A DNA stretch of 64,000 nucleotides, taken from positions 46,584,856 to 46,648,855 of the forward strand of contig NC_060063.1 of assembly GCF_020283565.1 (NCBI RefSeq), in the 5' to 3' direction. The DNA is from Trifolium pratense (taxonomy: Eukaryota > Streptophyta > Magnoliopsida > Fabales > Fabaceae). The notes beneath the pieces are model-generated. The model was given only the letters and a program-made list of their open reading frames with translations. It ran no database searches and was not told the DNA's origin. Shown in pieces: positions 42,923 to 53,926 of the stretch (its first letter is position 1; each line of letters opens with the position of its first letter). Position numbers and translations under genes: made by a program.

Positions 42923-43249
42923 TGATATGGTTTTTTGTGTTTTTGTATTGCGGAATTTGGTGAGATATAAATTTAGGGAGAAAACTCTCCTCAAATATAG
43001 GGTTATGTGAAGAATACTAAAGTTCTTATCTTATTCATTATGCTTATGGCTCTATATATAGAGCTACATAAAAACAAATCATATATTTTTAAAACAAAAC
43101 TAATCCTATAATAAATTCTAAACAAATCTTAAATATTCTAAATAAAAATATAAATCATAAAACCTAATATTATCATATTTTAAATATAAATCTAAATAAT
43201 ATTTAAATCTAAGATCTTCAGAAGATATTTAGGCATATTATTCTCAACA
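42923..43249 (-). repeat. 3' LTR of the gag-only element
   Basis: 327 bp, differing at two sites from the other LTR. It supplies the end of the reading frame. Confidence 0.95.
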
Positions 43250-44754
43250 CTCCTCCTTGACTGAATATCTTTTGTGCGTATCCAATCTGAGCTTCTTGAA
43301 AAATTATTCTTCTTGTTTTGATTCTTCTTCTTATCGCAAGCTTTAACATCTTTGTGCCTTGTGGACTTCATGGTAGAAACATTGCATTTGTTATGACTTT
43401 TAGGTGATTTTTCACAAGTATATTTATTCTCCTCCTTAACTTGAAATTTCTTCAAAATACCTGAATCTTCGCGATCTTCTTTGAATTTAAGTTCTTTTTT
43501 CTCTTCAATAATATGATAATTCTTCATTAAATCTAAAACAAATCTTTTGCCTTTAATCTGAGATGTGATCACTTCCTTATTGTTTTGATCCTTAATCACA
43601 CAACTTTTATGTTCAAATATCACTTTATAATTTTTCTCCAACAACTGAGCAACACTTAAAAGATTCTGATTAATTTCAGGAACATATAAAACATTGGAAA
43701 TTTGTTTCATACCTGCATGAGTTTTAATTGAAATTGTTCCAATGCCTTCTACTGCAATTTGTTCTCCATTCCCAATTCTGACTTTGGAAATAGAAGTTTT
43801 ATTGAGCTCTTTGAAAAGATCTCGATCATAAGTCATATGGTTTGTGCAACCACTGTCAATGAGCCATTCTTTTGACGGTTTGTTGGTTGTAAAACCTGAG
43901 ATTGCAAGTAGTAGTTCCTGGTCTTCTTCATATTGTTCATGAGCAATGTTAACATCTCCTTGTTGTTGTTGTGATGTGCATACCTTCATCATATGACCTA
44001 ATTTACCACATTTTTCACATTTTGCATCAGGCCTCCACCAACAATTCTTTGGTGAGTGATTATCCTTTTTGCAATGAGGACATGGTTTGTGTTGGTATTT
44101 CTTTCCAAAACCTTTTGCTAGACATATACCATCTATAGTTCTTTCTTCCCTCATAAGTCTTCTTTGTTCTTGTGCATGCAATGCATGTAACACTTCTGGC
44201 AGAGTGATTTTACTCAAATCTTTTGTGTTCTCCAAGGCGGCTATAGAGGCTTCATATCTTTCAGGTACCGTTACAAGGAGTTTTTCCACAATTCTGGAAT
44301 CAGAAAATTGAGTGCCTAGTAATCGTACCTTATTAGCAATACCCAATAATTTATCAGCGTATGTCTTGATTGTTTCATCCTCCTTCATTCTTTGCAACTC
44401 GAACTCTCTCAAATAATTCATAACTTGCATGCTTCGAATCCTTTCATCTCCTTTATATTCTTCTTTTAGGTAATCCCAAATTTCTTTTGGTGTTTTGAGA
44501 GTCATGATTTTAATAAAGACGGTTTGTGAGACACTTGCAAACAAACAAGCCTTTGCCTTTGCCCTCTTGGTTTTTCTTTCTTTATGTGTTTTCATCTGTT
44601 CTGCTGTGGGATCTTTTGGTAACGAAGAAACATCGTAATCATCCTCCACAGTTTCCGATAGATCTAGAGCATCTAAGAATGCCTCCATTCTCACCGCCCA
44701 AAGATCATAGTCTTCTCCATCAAAGATCGGAGGAGCAACCTTTGAAAAATCCAT
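43192..44754 (-). CDS. Intact copia-type Gag-protease protein of the non-autonomous element
   Basis: 520 residues starting MDFSKVAPPIFDGEDYDLWA; the ATG at 44754 is chosen because the codons upstream have no Met. Residues 1-200 are the Gag region of copia elements (YLKEEYKGDERIRSMQVMNY, DETIKTYADKLLGIANKVR). Two CCHC knuckles follow, CPHCKKDNHSPKNC and CEKCGKLGHMMKVC, then the aspartic protease site WLIDSGCTNHMTYDRDLF with IGNGEQIAVEG and NLLSVAQLLEKNYKVIFEH. The last ~100 residues are Lys/Glu-rich and unrelated to integrase. The frame ends 58 bases inside the 3' LTR. No stop or frameshift is present, which suggests recent activity or selection on the protein. Confidence 0.92.
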   Translation of the reverse strand: MDFSKVAPPIFDGEDYDLWAVRMEAFLDALDLSETVEDDYDVSSLPKDPTAEQMKTHKERKTKRAKAKACLFASVSQTVFIKIMTLKTPKEIWDYLKEEYKGDERIRSMQVMNYLREFELQRMKEDETIKTYADKLLGIANKVRLLGTQFSDSRIVEKLLVTVPERYEASIAALENTKDLSKITLPEVLHALHAQEQRRLMREERTIDGICLAKGFGKKYQHKPCPHCKKDNHSPKNCWWRPDAKCEKCGKLGHMMKVCTSQQQQGDVNIAHEQYEEDQELLLAISGFTTNKPSKEWLIDSGCTNHMTYDRDLFKELNKTSISKVRIGNGEQIAVEGIGTISIKTHAGMKQISNVLYVPEINQNLLSVAQLLEKNYKVIFEHKSCVIKDQNNKEVITSQIKGKRFVLDLMKNYHIIEEKKELKFKEDREDSGILKKFQVKEENKYTCEKSPKSHNKCNVSTMKSTRHKDVKACDKKKNQNKKNNFSRSSDWIRTKDIQSRRSVENNMPKYLLKILDLNII

Positions 44755-44791
44755 CTTCACAGGTCCTTATGAACGTTGGCTCGGATGCCAC

Positions 44792-45118
44792 TGATATGGT
44801 TTTTTGTGTTTTTGTATTGCGGAATTTGGTGAGATATAAATTTAGGGAGAAAACTCTCCTCAAATATAGGGTTATGTGACGAATACTAAAGTTCTTATCT
44901 TATTCATTATGCTTATGGCTTTATATATAGAGCTACATAAAAACAAATCATATATTTTTAAAACAAAACTAATCCTATAATAAATTCTAAACAAATCTTA
45001 AATATTCTAAATAAAAATATAAATCATAAAACCTAATATTATCATATTTTAAATATAAATCTAAATAATATTTAAATCTAAGATCTTCAGAAGATATTTA
45101 GGCATATTATTCTCAACA
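44792..45118 (-). repeat. 5' LTR of the gag-only element
   Basis: 327 bp. In element orientation it starts TGTTGAGAATAATATGCC and ends AACCATATCA. Contains CTATATATAAAGCC, a likely TATA box. Confidence 0.95.
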
Positions 45119-45414
45119 ACTTGAACCCCCTTTTAAAGTAATTGCAGCAGGATGTTATTTTATTTGTAGTAAAAGTTGGTTATGTAGAGGCACGGATTAA
45201 CTTCCACTTAGATGACAGAAAAGATCAATTTATGGGTGGCGAAAGATCATGGAGAATGCAGACGTGGAGAGAGATCATTGAGGGAGAGAGAAAAAAGGAA
45301 AAAAAGAAAATGAATTCAGTGTGATAAGGAACATTTTTTATCATGTACACTTGTTTAATTCAATGGTCAAGTTAAATGGTACATCAGTGAGAGACTTAAT
45401 TGAGCCATCACCTT

Positions 45415-45850
45415 AGAATCCATCCTCTTTTTAAGATAAAATAAATTAGAAATTTATATATTTAAATCTTAATTTCTACGTACGTATTGAATTTTTTCAA
45501 TCAACTGAGTTATTATATGTTGATGGTCACTTAAACGTGGGTATTTTATTACCGTAAATATTCTGACAACTTAAATGAGTTTGCTCAAATTAATTGTTTA
45601 ATGTTGAAAGTCGTAGGCTCATAAATATTCCCATCATGTTTGGGTTAAATGCTTTACACATTGCTGACCCATGATGCTAAATGCCATAACCTTGAACTTG
45701 CACCCACGCTGTCTATGTATTTCCTTCATTCTAGAACTGGAATAGGATAGTTGAAGTCATTGACCTTCCTCGTCCTAAATTATCCCCTGACCTCTGTTTG
45801 TGTTGGAATGACCCACACATTTCCCCCTGAATTCTCATAATAAGCATTAA
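45415..45850. other. Spacer, nothing recognised
   Basis: AT-rich sequence between the TIR element and the SINE. No coding signal. Confidence 0.5.
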
Positions 45851-46073
45851 CCCACTTGGGGTTGGTCGAGTGGTGTTGGTTTGGGCCCTTGGAGTATGCT
45901 CCTCTCAAAGTCTCAGGTTCGACTCCCATTGGTGCCAATTTCGGTGGGCTAAGTCCATACAGAGCAAAAAAACTCTGGCTTTAAATGGGGCCCCCGCAAG
46001 TGGGTGGTGGGATTGGTCCCCTTGGATTAGTCGGTCCTAAGGCCGGATACCAAGTTTTCAAAAAAAAAAAAAT
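45851..46073 (+). mobile_element. tRNA-derived SINE, complete
   Basis: Head with box A-like GGTTGGTCGAGTGGTGTTGG and box B GGTTCGACTCCC about 45 bases apart, then a tRNA-unrelated body, the 3' end GGATACCAAGTTTTC, and an A-rich tail at 46060-46072. It cannot fold as a functional tRNA. The 3' end is shared with the remnant at 25962. Confidence 0.85.
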
Positions 46074-46214
46074 ATATATATAAAGCTTTTTTTTTAAGGA
46101 AAATAATATATAGAGCATAAAATATTACTTCCGATCATTTTTGTAACACATATATAATTATTTATATTATTTTTAATTTAATATTTTTTACTTTAAGAGA
46201 TATAATTATTTACA

Positions 46215-46399
46215 GGAAAATGCTAAACAGTGCTCCCAGAGCACTGGTTAAGGACATCAATATGGAAACTTTATCTCGTAAATTGTGCATTTAATGATTT
46301 AAAATATATAAGGTTATTCTCTCTCATCATTACTTTTGCCATTTGTTTCCTTTCTTAGTATGTTTAACAAGTGCCATGGGGCACTGTTTAACATGACCC
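46215..46399. mobile_element. ~180-bp MULE MITE family, copy B
   Basis: GGAAAATGCTAAACAGTGC ... GCACTGTTTAACATGACCC. Flanks TTATTTACA and TTATTTATA are a 9-bp duplication with one change. Confidence 0.9.
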
Positions 46400-48200
46400 T
46401 TATTTATATTATTCTTAATTTAATATTTTTCATTTTAATTGTCATTTTCAAAATATAAAATAATGTCAATTTTATCAAAATTCTTTATAACTGTTTATTA
46501 CATAATATGTTATAAGATAATAAATAATTAGTGGCATTATATATAAAAAAAATTATATAAAACTTAATACTAAAAGTGATTATTCTTGATATTTACAAGA
46601 ATATTAAAATGATAATTAAAAAAGAAAAATAGATGCATATCACTAATTAAATGATCTATATAGCATGATTTAGGAAAGAGATTACCCCCCATGAAATTTT
46701 TTTCCAATTGCAATTTTGACCATTCATGTTTTTTTCTTTACAAGTTGTTCTATGATAATTTTTTTTAAAAAAATTGAGATCATAACTGGACCCCCTCATG
46801 TAAAATTAACATTGGAGATAATCCTAATCCACATGAACTAGTAGGTGAGTTCTCGTTAGAGCTCTTGAAGTGAAGTAATGTAACTTATGTAAGTATTTTA
46901 TAAATGTTTATTAATTTAAATTTTAAAATTTTTATTATCTTAGATTATCAACTCACCTTAAATTGTTGAGGTCTTATCCAAGAGCACTTAGATGAGATGA
47001 CGCGAGTCTCTTCTAACTGAACCAAGGTCTTGGGTTCGATCACTGGCTTGGACATGCAGCAGTGTTAAAACTCTATTTATTCCAACCCATATATTCCCAG
47101 AAATATTATTCCTAACCTTGAAACAAACACCCCCTTAGGGAAAGTTTGTCATTCATTTGGGTCCCACAAGGCTCGAAGAATTAGTCTCTGTAATTGGGCA
47201 CAGAGGATGTCCGGTTTATACAACTCACCTTAAATTTTCATTATAATTAAAAAAAAAATTGTAGTTGTTGAGTTACTAATTAATTAATAACTAGAGTCAA
47301 CATTGGAAGCATAGCAAGTGATCATCAGCAGTTTGTTTTTTTGAAAGAGATCATCAGCAGTTTTAATCTCTGCAGTTTACCTACCGATAGCATCCAACAA
47401 CAAATTGACCAGGCAACCAAATAATGCCTTTTTCTTAAAAGCCAATTTAACATGCATTCTAAAAACACATTCATCTAAAAGATTGTGTGTATAATTGTCT
47501 CAAAAAAATTAATATAATTTTCTTTTGAATTTATTTATATGTGTTATAAAAATACATGTTAATAAAATCATTTTTCTAATATCTTCTCAATATATTTCAC
47601 CGTCTTTGTAATTCAACAAACCACTGCATTGACTATATAATATAACTTGCTGTGTGTGTGTGACCCAATCTTAGTTTTGAACGGAGAACATATTAACTAG
47701 GTGGTTGGTGGTAACAAACAACTAACATTATTCTACTTTTATCGACGCCTAACACATGCAAATATCTTTTTCCGAAGTTGAATGTCATCAAAGACTGTGG
47801 ATCTCAAATTATTATTGACCTTTGGTCATATCTGAAAGAATTTAGTCTATATGTTAAGATTTAGCTAGGTTTTTGTTTGGTAAAGTCATATTGTTGACCG
47901 GAAGTTTTATATGTATCTTTAGTGAGTATTTTGTTATCTTCATCTCTTGTATTGTTGATATCTTGTTTTAAATGAAAGTTATTTAATTTTATGTAAAAAA
48001 AATAAATTATGTTCGTACTTTTTATTTTGGTGGTGCTGTTAAAGTCACATATACAAAGTAGATAAAGACGGCTAGAGTTCAATAGAATATCATTAGCATT
48101 GCTTAACATTACAAAAGGGTTACTAGAAAAAATATATATAAAACATAATGAACTCTAAACTAATAGGTACAATCATACTTTTTTTTTTACACGTTATGTC
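46400..48200. other. Spacer with decayed SINE-like sequence
   Basis: A stretch near 46960-47220 has box A-like and box B-like words (TTGGGTTCGATCACTGGC) and the tail-like GAGGATGTCCGGTTTA, so it is probably an old SINE. No gene is seen; short frames at 47861-48109 are not convincing. Confidence 0.5.
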
Positions 48201-48540
48201 TAGGGATGTAAATGAATATCCATGGAGGCGGATATTATGATATCCGTGTCCACGCGGTTGCATAAATATGATATCGTACGTCCACTCCATATCCGTGCGG
48301 GTATCCGCTAAGTAGGTAATCCATGAATTTTGAGATATCCGCGGATATTTATAGATATTCATGAATGAAATGACAAATTAGGAATTTTTTATAGTAAATG
48401 AAAAGTTGTTAGAAGATGATGAATTTTTTTACCTTAAAAGATGAAAAAATGACATGAAAAGTTTTCTCTATGGAATATGAAGACCAAACATAAAAATATG
48501 AAAAAGGCTAATTTTTTATTTTTTTTTTATATAAGATAAA

Positions 48541-50189
48541 GGGGGCTGCTAATTTAGACCCAGTTGGGTCTAAATTAGCAAGGTGCACCTTTTGAGTTGG
48601 ACAAAAATACCCTTTCTTTTTTAAAAAAAAGAAAAAAAAAAAACATATTGGTGCTGATCCAGTGTCGCGCGCCTACCGCAGGACCACCGTTACAGACCGT
48701 TGATTTCCATCAGACGGCCAAGAGATGATCTCATCATGGCTGTCGGATCAATCAGACAGTCCAGATCATCCATCTCCATGATAAGCCAGCGCGTGCACCA
48801 CACTAGATCTGCGCCTGGAGAGAGAAAATTTCATTTTAAAAAAGCAGGACACGTGTCAACTGCTGGGTGGTTGGCGTGTTTTTTTTTTCATTTAATACTT
48901 TAAACTCAATTATTTCGTTGTAAATTAATTTTTTATTTTTTTATTTTTATACCAAAATTCATAATTTTTTTTTGTCTACAAATAGAGACTTGGTTCGTTT
49001 GATTTGGACACAAAAAAAAAAACTCAATTTTTCACTACCTTTAATTATCTTTATATAATACTGTGAAACCATTTAGCTGGTAGAATGGTTTCACAGTATA
49101 ACTCTCTGAAACCATTTTACTGGTAGAATGGTTTCAGTGAGTAATTTCTTAATTGTTTGCTTCTGAAACCATTCTGAAACCATTTAGCTGGTACAATGGT
49201 TTCAGAGCGTTGTACTTTGAAACCATTTCACTGATAGAATGGTTTCAGGGGAGTTGATTTTTAATTGTTTGCTTCTGAAACCATTTTACTGCTAGAATGG
49301 TTTCACAGTATAACTCTCTGAAACCATTCTTCCAGCTAAATGGTTTCAGAAGCAAACAATAGTTTTTAATTACCGTTTTATCTCATTTAATTAACGAAAA
49401 ATAGTTTCAGGTCTCAAAAAATTTCATAAAATATACCAAAAGTTCCAGAATATTATCTAATATTTTATTAGAAACAAATAAAAAAACAATTGGTTTCAGA
49501 GTACAAATCTATGAAATTATTATTATTATTTGTTAAATGGTTTTAAATAATCAGCGGAATTTGTGAAAATAATTTCATGACTTGAACTAGGGAGAGTGAG
49601 GTACACAAGAGGGTTCTAAATAATTCATAGTACTTTACATAAAATTTTGGAAATTTTTTATGGAATTATAATATTTTTAATTACCTTTTTACTCATTTAA
49701 TTAACTAAAAATAGTTTCGGGTCTCCAAAAATTTCATACAATATACCAAAAATTCCAGAATATTATCTACTATTTTATTATGAAAAAATAAAAAAAAAAT
49801 AGATCCTCCCTGAGGCCACACGCGCAGAAACGGGTCGTGCGACCCGGTTTTTGACCCGGTTCGATCTCCCTCAATACTCAACGAAACTCGACGTTCCTTA
49901 TATGGATTTTGATCGTTTTTCAATTTTACAAAGGTTTCCGGTATTATTTTTTGAAATCGGCGTTCGATTCGCACGTAAAATGAGGTCGAAATTTAGAAGA
50001 AATTTAAAAAATGTAATAGTTGTTCTATTGTTTCAAAAAAAAAAAAAGGGTATTTTTATGATGCAAATTACATACATGCCCCAGTTGCTCTATTGTTTCA
50101 AAAAAAAAAAAAAAATGGGTATTTTTGTCCAACTCAAAAGGTGCACCTTGCTAACTTAGACCTAACTAGGGTCTAAGTTAGAAAACCCC
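48541..50189. mobile_element. Non-autonomous MULE with internal hairpin array, 1649 bp
   Basis: A perfect 9-bp duplication TAAGATAAA lies at 48532-48540 and 50190-50198. Long inverted ends read GGGGGCTGCTAATTTAGACC with AAGGTGCACCTTTTGAGTTG on the left, and the complement on the right. No transposase frame. The interior holds six short hairpins (49059-49350) and a direct duplication of ~115 bases (about 49368-49488 and 49677-49800). Confidence 0.9.
49059..49350. repeat. Array of six TGAAACCATT...AATGGTTTCA hairpins
   Basis: Hairpins at about 49059-49097, 49106-49137, 49174-49205, 49218-49247, 49276-49305 and 49318-49349. The stem is TGAAACCATT/AATGGTTTCA and the loop about 10-12 bases, often TTAGCTGGTAG-like. 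The first stem extends to 16 bp. Spacers also recur (TTAATTGTTTGCTTC, CAGTATAACTCTC). Confidence 0.93.
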
Positions 50190-50437
50190 TAAGATAAAAA
50201 TACTAGAGTTTATATTTAAATAGGGACATTTAAGTAATCTTACTAATTTAGCGGGTATGGATATCCGTGGGCACATATAGTATTAACCCGCATCCGTATT
50301 CATTAAATACGGATAATTGAAATATCCATTTATTTTATCCGCGAATATCCATTAAACTACATGCTTGCTTTGTGCCTGTGGCAGATTTTATCCGCAGATA
50401 TCTGCGAGTACGGATATTTTTGCCATCTGATCTCTAA

Positions 50438-52917
50438 ATGTTTATAAAAGAGAGTAAAAGAGAGAAAAAATATCTCTAAATGACATAAATAATTAACTAA
50501 CTCAATTATGATAGCTTATCTCTTTTTTTTAATAGTTTGATGTTTAGAAATTTTACATTTAAAATGGGTAAGTGAACTATTTAAGGTTTCAACTTCACCC
50601 CTGTATATAAAATATAATGTCACTACTAACTGAGCTAAACACACGAAAATTTAGAACGTATCTCTTATTAGTTAGTTTCACTATGTCATATCACATTTAT
50701 AGGATCTATAATATTTTTACTTCAACTGTGATGTTTAAAGAACTCAATAGATAATGATAAGTTAATTAGTTGATTGATAAATAAGAACTCATTAGATATG
50801 ATAAGTTAATTAGTTGTTTGATAAATAAATTTGGATCCCAACATTTTGGGTTAATTTGGATCCCATCCTTCTATATATATGTCTCTCTAGTCAATTTTCA
50901 ATCTCTCTATTACTTTTTTCCCTTTTTCAATATAATTTTTTTCTTTCTTTCTTTCAAATGAAGGAAGGTGAAGATCCATTTCACACTATTTCCTTTTCAC
51001 CAATCAAGGTTATGTAAAACAAAAAAAAAAAGGTGAGATTTTAATTTGATGGCTGAGGCTAGAAGTCAGAATAGCTAGACTTTGCAAGAAGGAACTACTT
51101 TGACTAATAACAACGGTTCTAGTCTTGCATTCTTAATTCCATTCCACATTCTTGTTCTTTGTCACAAGAGTCATATGTGTTTGGAAAAATAAAAATAGGA
51201 TTACAACCATTCCTCTCAATCCATTCTCTTTCTCGCATTAATATTTAATAACCAAAGAAATGCTAGTTGACTCCAAAAATCATAGATATATTTTATTTTT
51301 GAAAGGGAAATCTTCATTATATTATTGTGCTTCATATTCAAACTTTATTTCATGTTTTCAAATATCATATTCCACGGTAATGAGTTACATCCAACCAATA
51401 ATTACAATTATCCGTTGTTTTTTTTGGTAGAATTTTTTTTTTTTTTTTATGATGTTAAATTATTTTGAAGACCGGTTAATCTTAAAATAGGGTTTTAGCG
51501 AATTCTTTTAGAGTAAGCGATAATGTACAAAACATGGATGATATTTAAACTTAAAAGAAATTTAAAAAAGAATTTACATTTATGTTTTTCTAAAGACACT
51601 AGCGGAATTCAAATCCAAAACTTTCAGAGCTAATATCTTTTATTTCACTAGATTAAACACCTGACATTACAACTACGTACTTATTCATACACATTACGTT
51701 GACTTGCTTTCAACACATCATAAAATATACATTCACACAATCCCCTCTCCTCCATTCTCTTTCATCACATGAAAAACCAAAAAATATTAACAACATACTA
51801 AAATATAAATATGGTACGATATATTGTGACGACACAAGTGATAAATATTTAAATTTTTTTTGGATACAAAAGAGACCTAAGCCCAAAAATATTTAAATCT
51901 TTAATTGATTAATTCAGGATTTATCTGTAAGTGTATAAAAATTACTTCATTTATTATGTTTATATATGACAGTACATGAGATAAATATGTAAATACTTAG
52001 ATCATACCTCACTTACCTCAAAGAATTAACGATATATTAGTTTATAGTAGTAATTAAATAAAAGAAGAAAACAATAAATGGTGGACTCGGTCATAAAGAC
52101 TTGGTAAAATATAGATGTGCTTGGTCTAATTCTTCCCCCCAAGTCCCAATTGATTATTAGTGCTATATATATTGAGTCATAAACCTTTTGGAACTTTCTA
52201 AGATAAAACATGTATAATTAATTATAATTGATATATTTGACGTTTTCTAATCATATTCACATAGTTCCAAATTCTAAAATAAAAATGAAAGACATTAACG
52301 TACGGTACCCCTCCGCAAGTCACATAACATAATTATTGTTATACATACATTAGAAGTTAACAATACCTAACAGTATATAATTAATATATAGAAGTGGTGA
52401 CTGATGATGACTGCATATTATGAGTCAGCAAGCTAGCTACTTGATCTTGCAACTTGCAAATACATAGAGTCAAATATTTTCATTTTGATTGAGAAGCCAA
52501 CTAGGACATGTTACAGCTTAATTAAAGATATTTTTAGTTATGATTTATACTACTAACATTATTGTATTTCGAATCATTTTTGTAAAACTTTGTCACAAAA
52601 GAATTTTGTCTTTTATTTTTGTTTCATGTGATTTTTAGTTTTTTCATTATTCTTCATACAGTACACTACAATTCAACTTGAAACTAACATTAGTGTTTAT
52701 CATGAGATCTTCTTTTGCCGCCACTTCTCTCGTGCCCTATGCATTTTCATTTTTATCCTTCCGTTATTTAAGTAGCGAACGTTATAAAAGACAAATCTGA
52801 TAGAGTGTTTTTGGGGTATATTCACTACCTAAATAGCTGACAAATGCATTTTTGTAAATTTGTAAGACGCGCGAGAAAATAAATAAAGTGATAAAAAAAA
52901 TCTCGTTTCTCATACAT
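50438..52917. other. Spacer, no supported gene
   Basis: AT-rich. At 50590-50650 a minus-strand SINE-like box A (AGCTCAGTTAGTAGTGACAT) is visible. Near 51049 a short frame MAEARSQNS ends at TAG and resumes LQEGTTLTNNNGSS, possibly the start of a decayed copia gag. At 52720-52900 is sequence related to the MITE at 62143, with a TTATTTAAGTAGCGAACG core. Confidence 0.4.
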
Positions 52918-52926
52918 CAAGAATAG

Positions 52927-53917
52927 GGAATATTTTTTTTCTACCCCTACATTTAACCCTTTATCACTACGTATTTTCAAATATTCCAATTTTACCCTTA
53001 TTTTCCAATACTATTTTTTTTATCATTTTTTATTTTATCATCTTCTAACTTTTCTGGTGAATATTATACACCCCTTCAAACACACTATTCCGGTACCGGA
53101 ACACTAGTGTTTCAAAAGTGTTCCGATTTATATAATTTTAAGAACTGGTTAAAACCAAGTGTTCCGGTTTATTATTTCTCATAACTGATTGAAACCAAGG
53201 ATTCTCAACGGAATACATCCAGCAAAAGCTTTGCCTCCTTTCAAGAATGGAAACTCTGAAGTACCAACCCTCAAAAAGAATTTCCTAGCAGTGCCATCAA
53301 AGTGATACCTAAAACCCCAATTTCAATTCAATAATTTAATAGAGTAATAATGAAATTAAAGAAATGAAAGCATGAATGAATACCCGCTATGAGGGGTTCG
53401 AAGTTGTCGATTGGAGGGTGTAGGAGAGTAAATAGGTTTTGAAGATTGAGATTGTTGTTTATTTTGAATGGGATCGGTGTGTGAATTGTGAGTAGTAGTT
53501 TGAGAGAATGATGATTATTATTACAAAGAGGAAAGGGGAAGAACGTGCGTGTGAAATTTGGGGAAGAATTGTGAGCGAGTAGATTCAGATTTTTACACCT
53601 GAACATTTTTTTCCAAGTGATCCGGTAAAAAAAAAAGTTTTTTACACACCTGAACACTTTTTCAAGTGTTCCAGTAAACAAATTTAATCATTTCTTAAAA
53701 TTATATAAACCAGAACACTTGAAAAGTGTTCCAGTAAATTTAACAAATTGGAAAAGTAGAAGAATTTACCGGAACAGTGTGTTTAATGGGGTGTACAGTA
53801 TTCACCGGAAAAATTAGAATATAATAAAAAAAATAGTACAGTAAAATAAGGGTAGAATCCGAATATTTGAAAATATATAGGGGTAAATGGTTAAATGTAA
53901 GGCTAGAAAATTTTTCA
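52927..53917. mobile_element. Pack-MULE carrying a tocopherol cyclase fragment
   Basis: A perfect 9-bp duplication CAAGAATAG lies at 52918-52926 and 53918-53926. Inverted arms of about 230 bases include ACATTTAACC, TATTTTCAAATATTC, TACCCTTATTTT and ACACTATTCCGGTA / TACCGGAACAGTGTG. The centre (53195-53515) holds two exons and an intron of VTE1 on the minus strand. Confidence 0.9.
53195..53515 (-). pseudogene. VTE1: Captured fragment of tocopherol cyclase (VTE1)
   Basis: Tocopherol cyclase is the chloroplast enzyme closing the chromanol ring of vitamin E. Exon piece 1 ends at 53384 and reads KPIYSPTPSNRQLRTPHSG; the intron is 53309-53383 with GT..AG borders. Exon piece 2 starts at 53308 and reads YHFDGTARKFF. 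VTE1 proteins carry PNRELRTPHSGYHFDGTPRK followed by FFEGWYFRVSIPE at this place. Two extra bases near 53275 shift the frame; beyond them the VTE1 frame resumes as EGWYFRVSILERRQSFCWMY SVEN. Two TAA codons lie just upstream, so only the early part of the gene was captured and it cannot encode an enzyme. Confidence 0.85.
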
Positions 53918-53926
53918 CAAGAATAG

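Larger units (their letters stand above)
42923..45118 (-). mobile_element. Young gag-protease-only LTR retrotransposon (TR-GAG-like)
   Basis: Two 327-bp LTRs (42923-43249, 44792-45118) differ at only two sites and have TG..CA ends. The 5-bp duplication ACTTG occurs at 42918-42922 and 45119-45123. In element orientation, TGGCATCCGAGCC lies one base after the 5' LTR, at the primer-binding position, and AAGGAGGAG precedes the 3' LTR as polypurine tract. The whole element is 2196 bp and holds one intact frame with gag and protease but no integrase, RT or RNase H. It must rely on enzymes from another copia element to move. Confidence 0.93.
42506..45414. mobile_element. Old TIR element interrupted by the gag-only LTR element
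   Basis: Left GATGAGGGCTCTATCATGTC and the right-end complement GGTGATGGCTCAATTAAGTC continue as imperfect inverted repeats through ..GGTGTACCA / ..GATGTACCA. No target duplication was recognised, so the boundaries are approximate. Confidence 0.4.
48201..50437. mobile_element. TIR repeat of 'ATATCCGCGGATAT' type, split by a MULE
   Basis: Left TAGGGATGTAAATGAATATC and right-end complement TAGAGATCAGATGGCAAAAA TATCC are inverted ends. Both halves are filled with GGATATCCG-type palindromes (48215-48360, 50250-50425). The insert at 48541-50189 carries its own target duplication, so this element is older. Confidence 0.6.

Noticed and set aside
44526..44879. 117-residue plus-strand frame over the gag-only element
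   Set aside because: Antisense shadow of the Gag-protease gene running into the LTR.
45851..46073. Possible tRNA gene (box A and box B present)
   Set aside because: No cloverleaf; a long unrelated body and A-tail follow, so it is a SINE.
49059..49350. Possible CRISPR-like array because of regularly spaced repeats
   Set aside because: Plant nuclear DNA, repeats are hairpins with similar spacers, and it lies inside a MULE with a 9-bp duplication.
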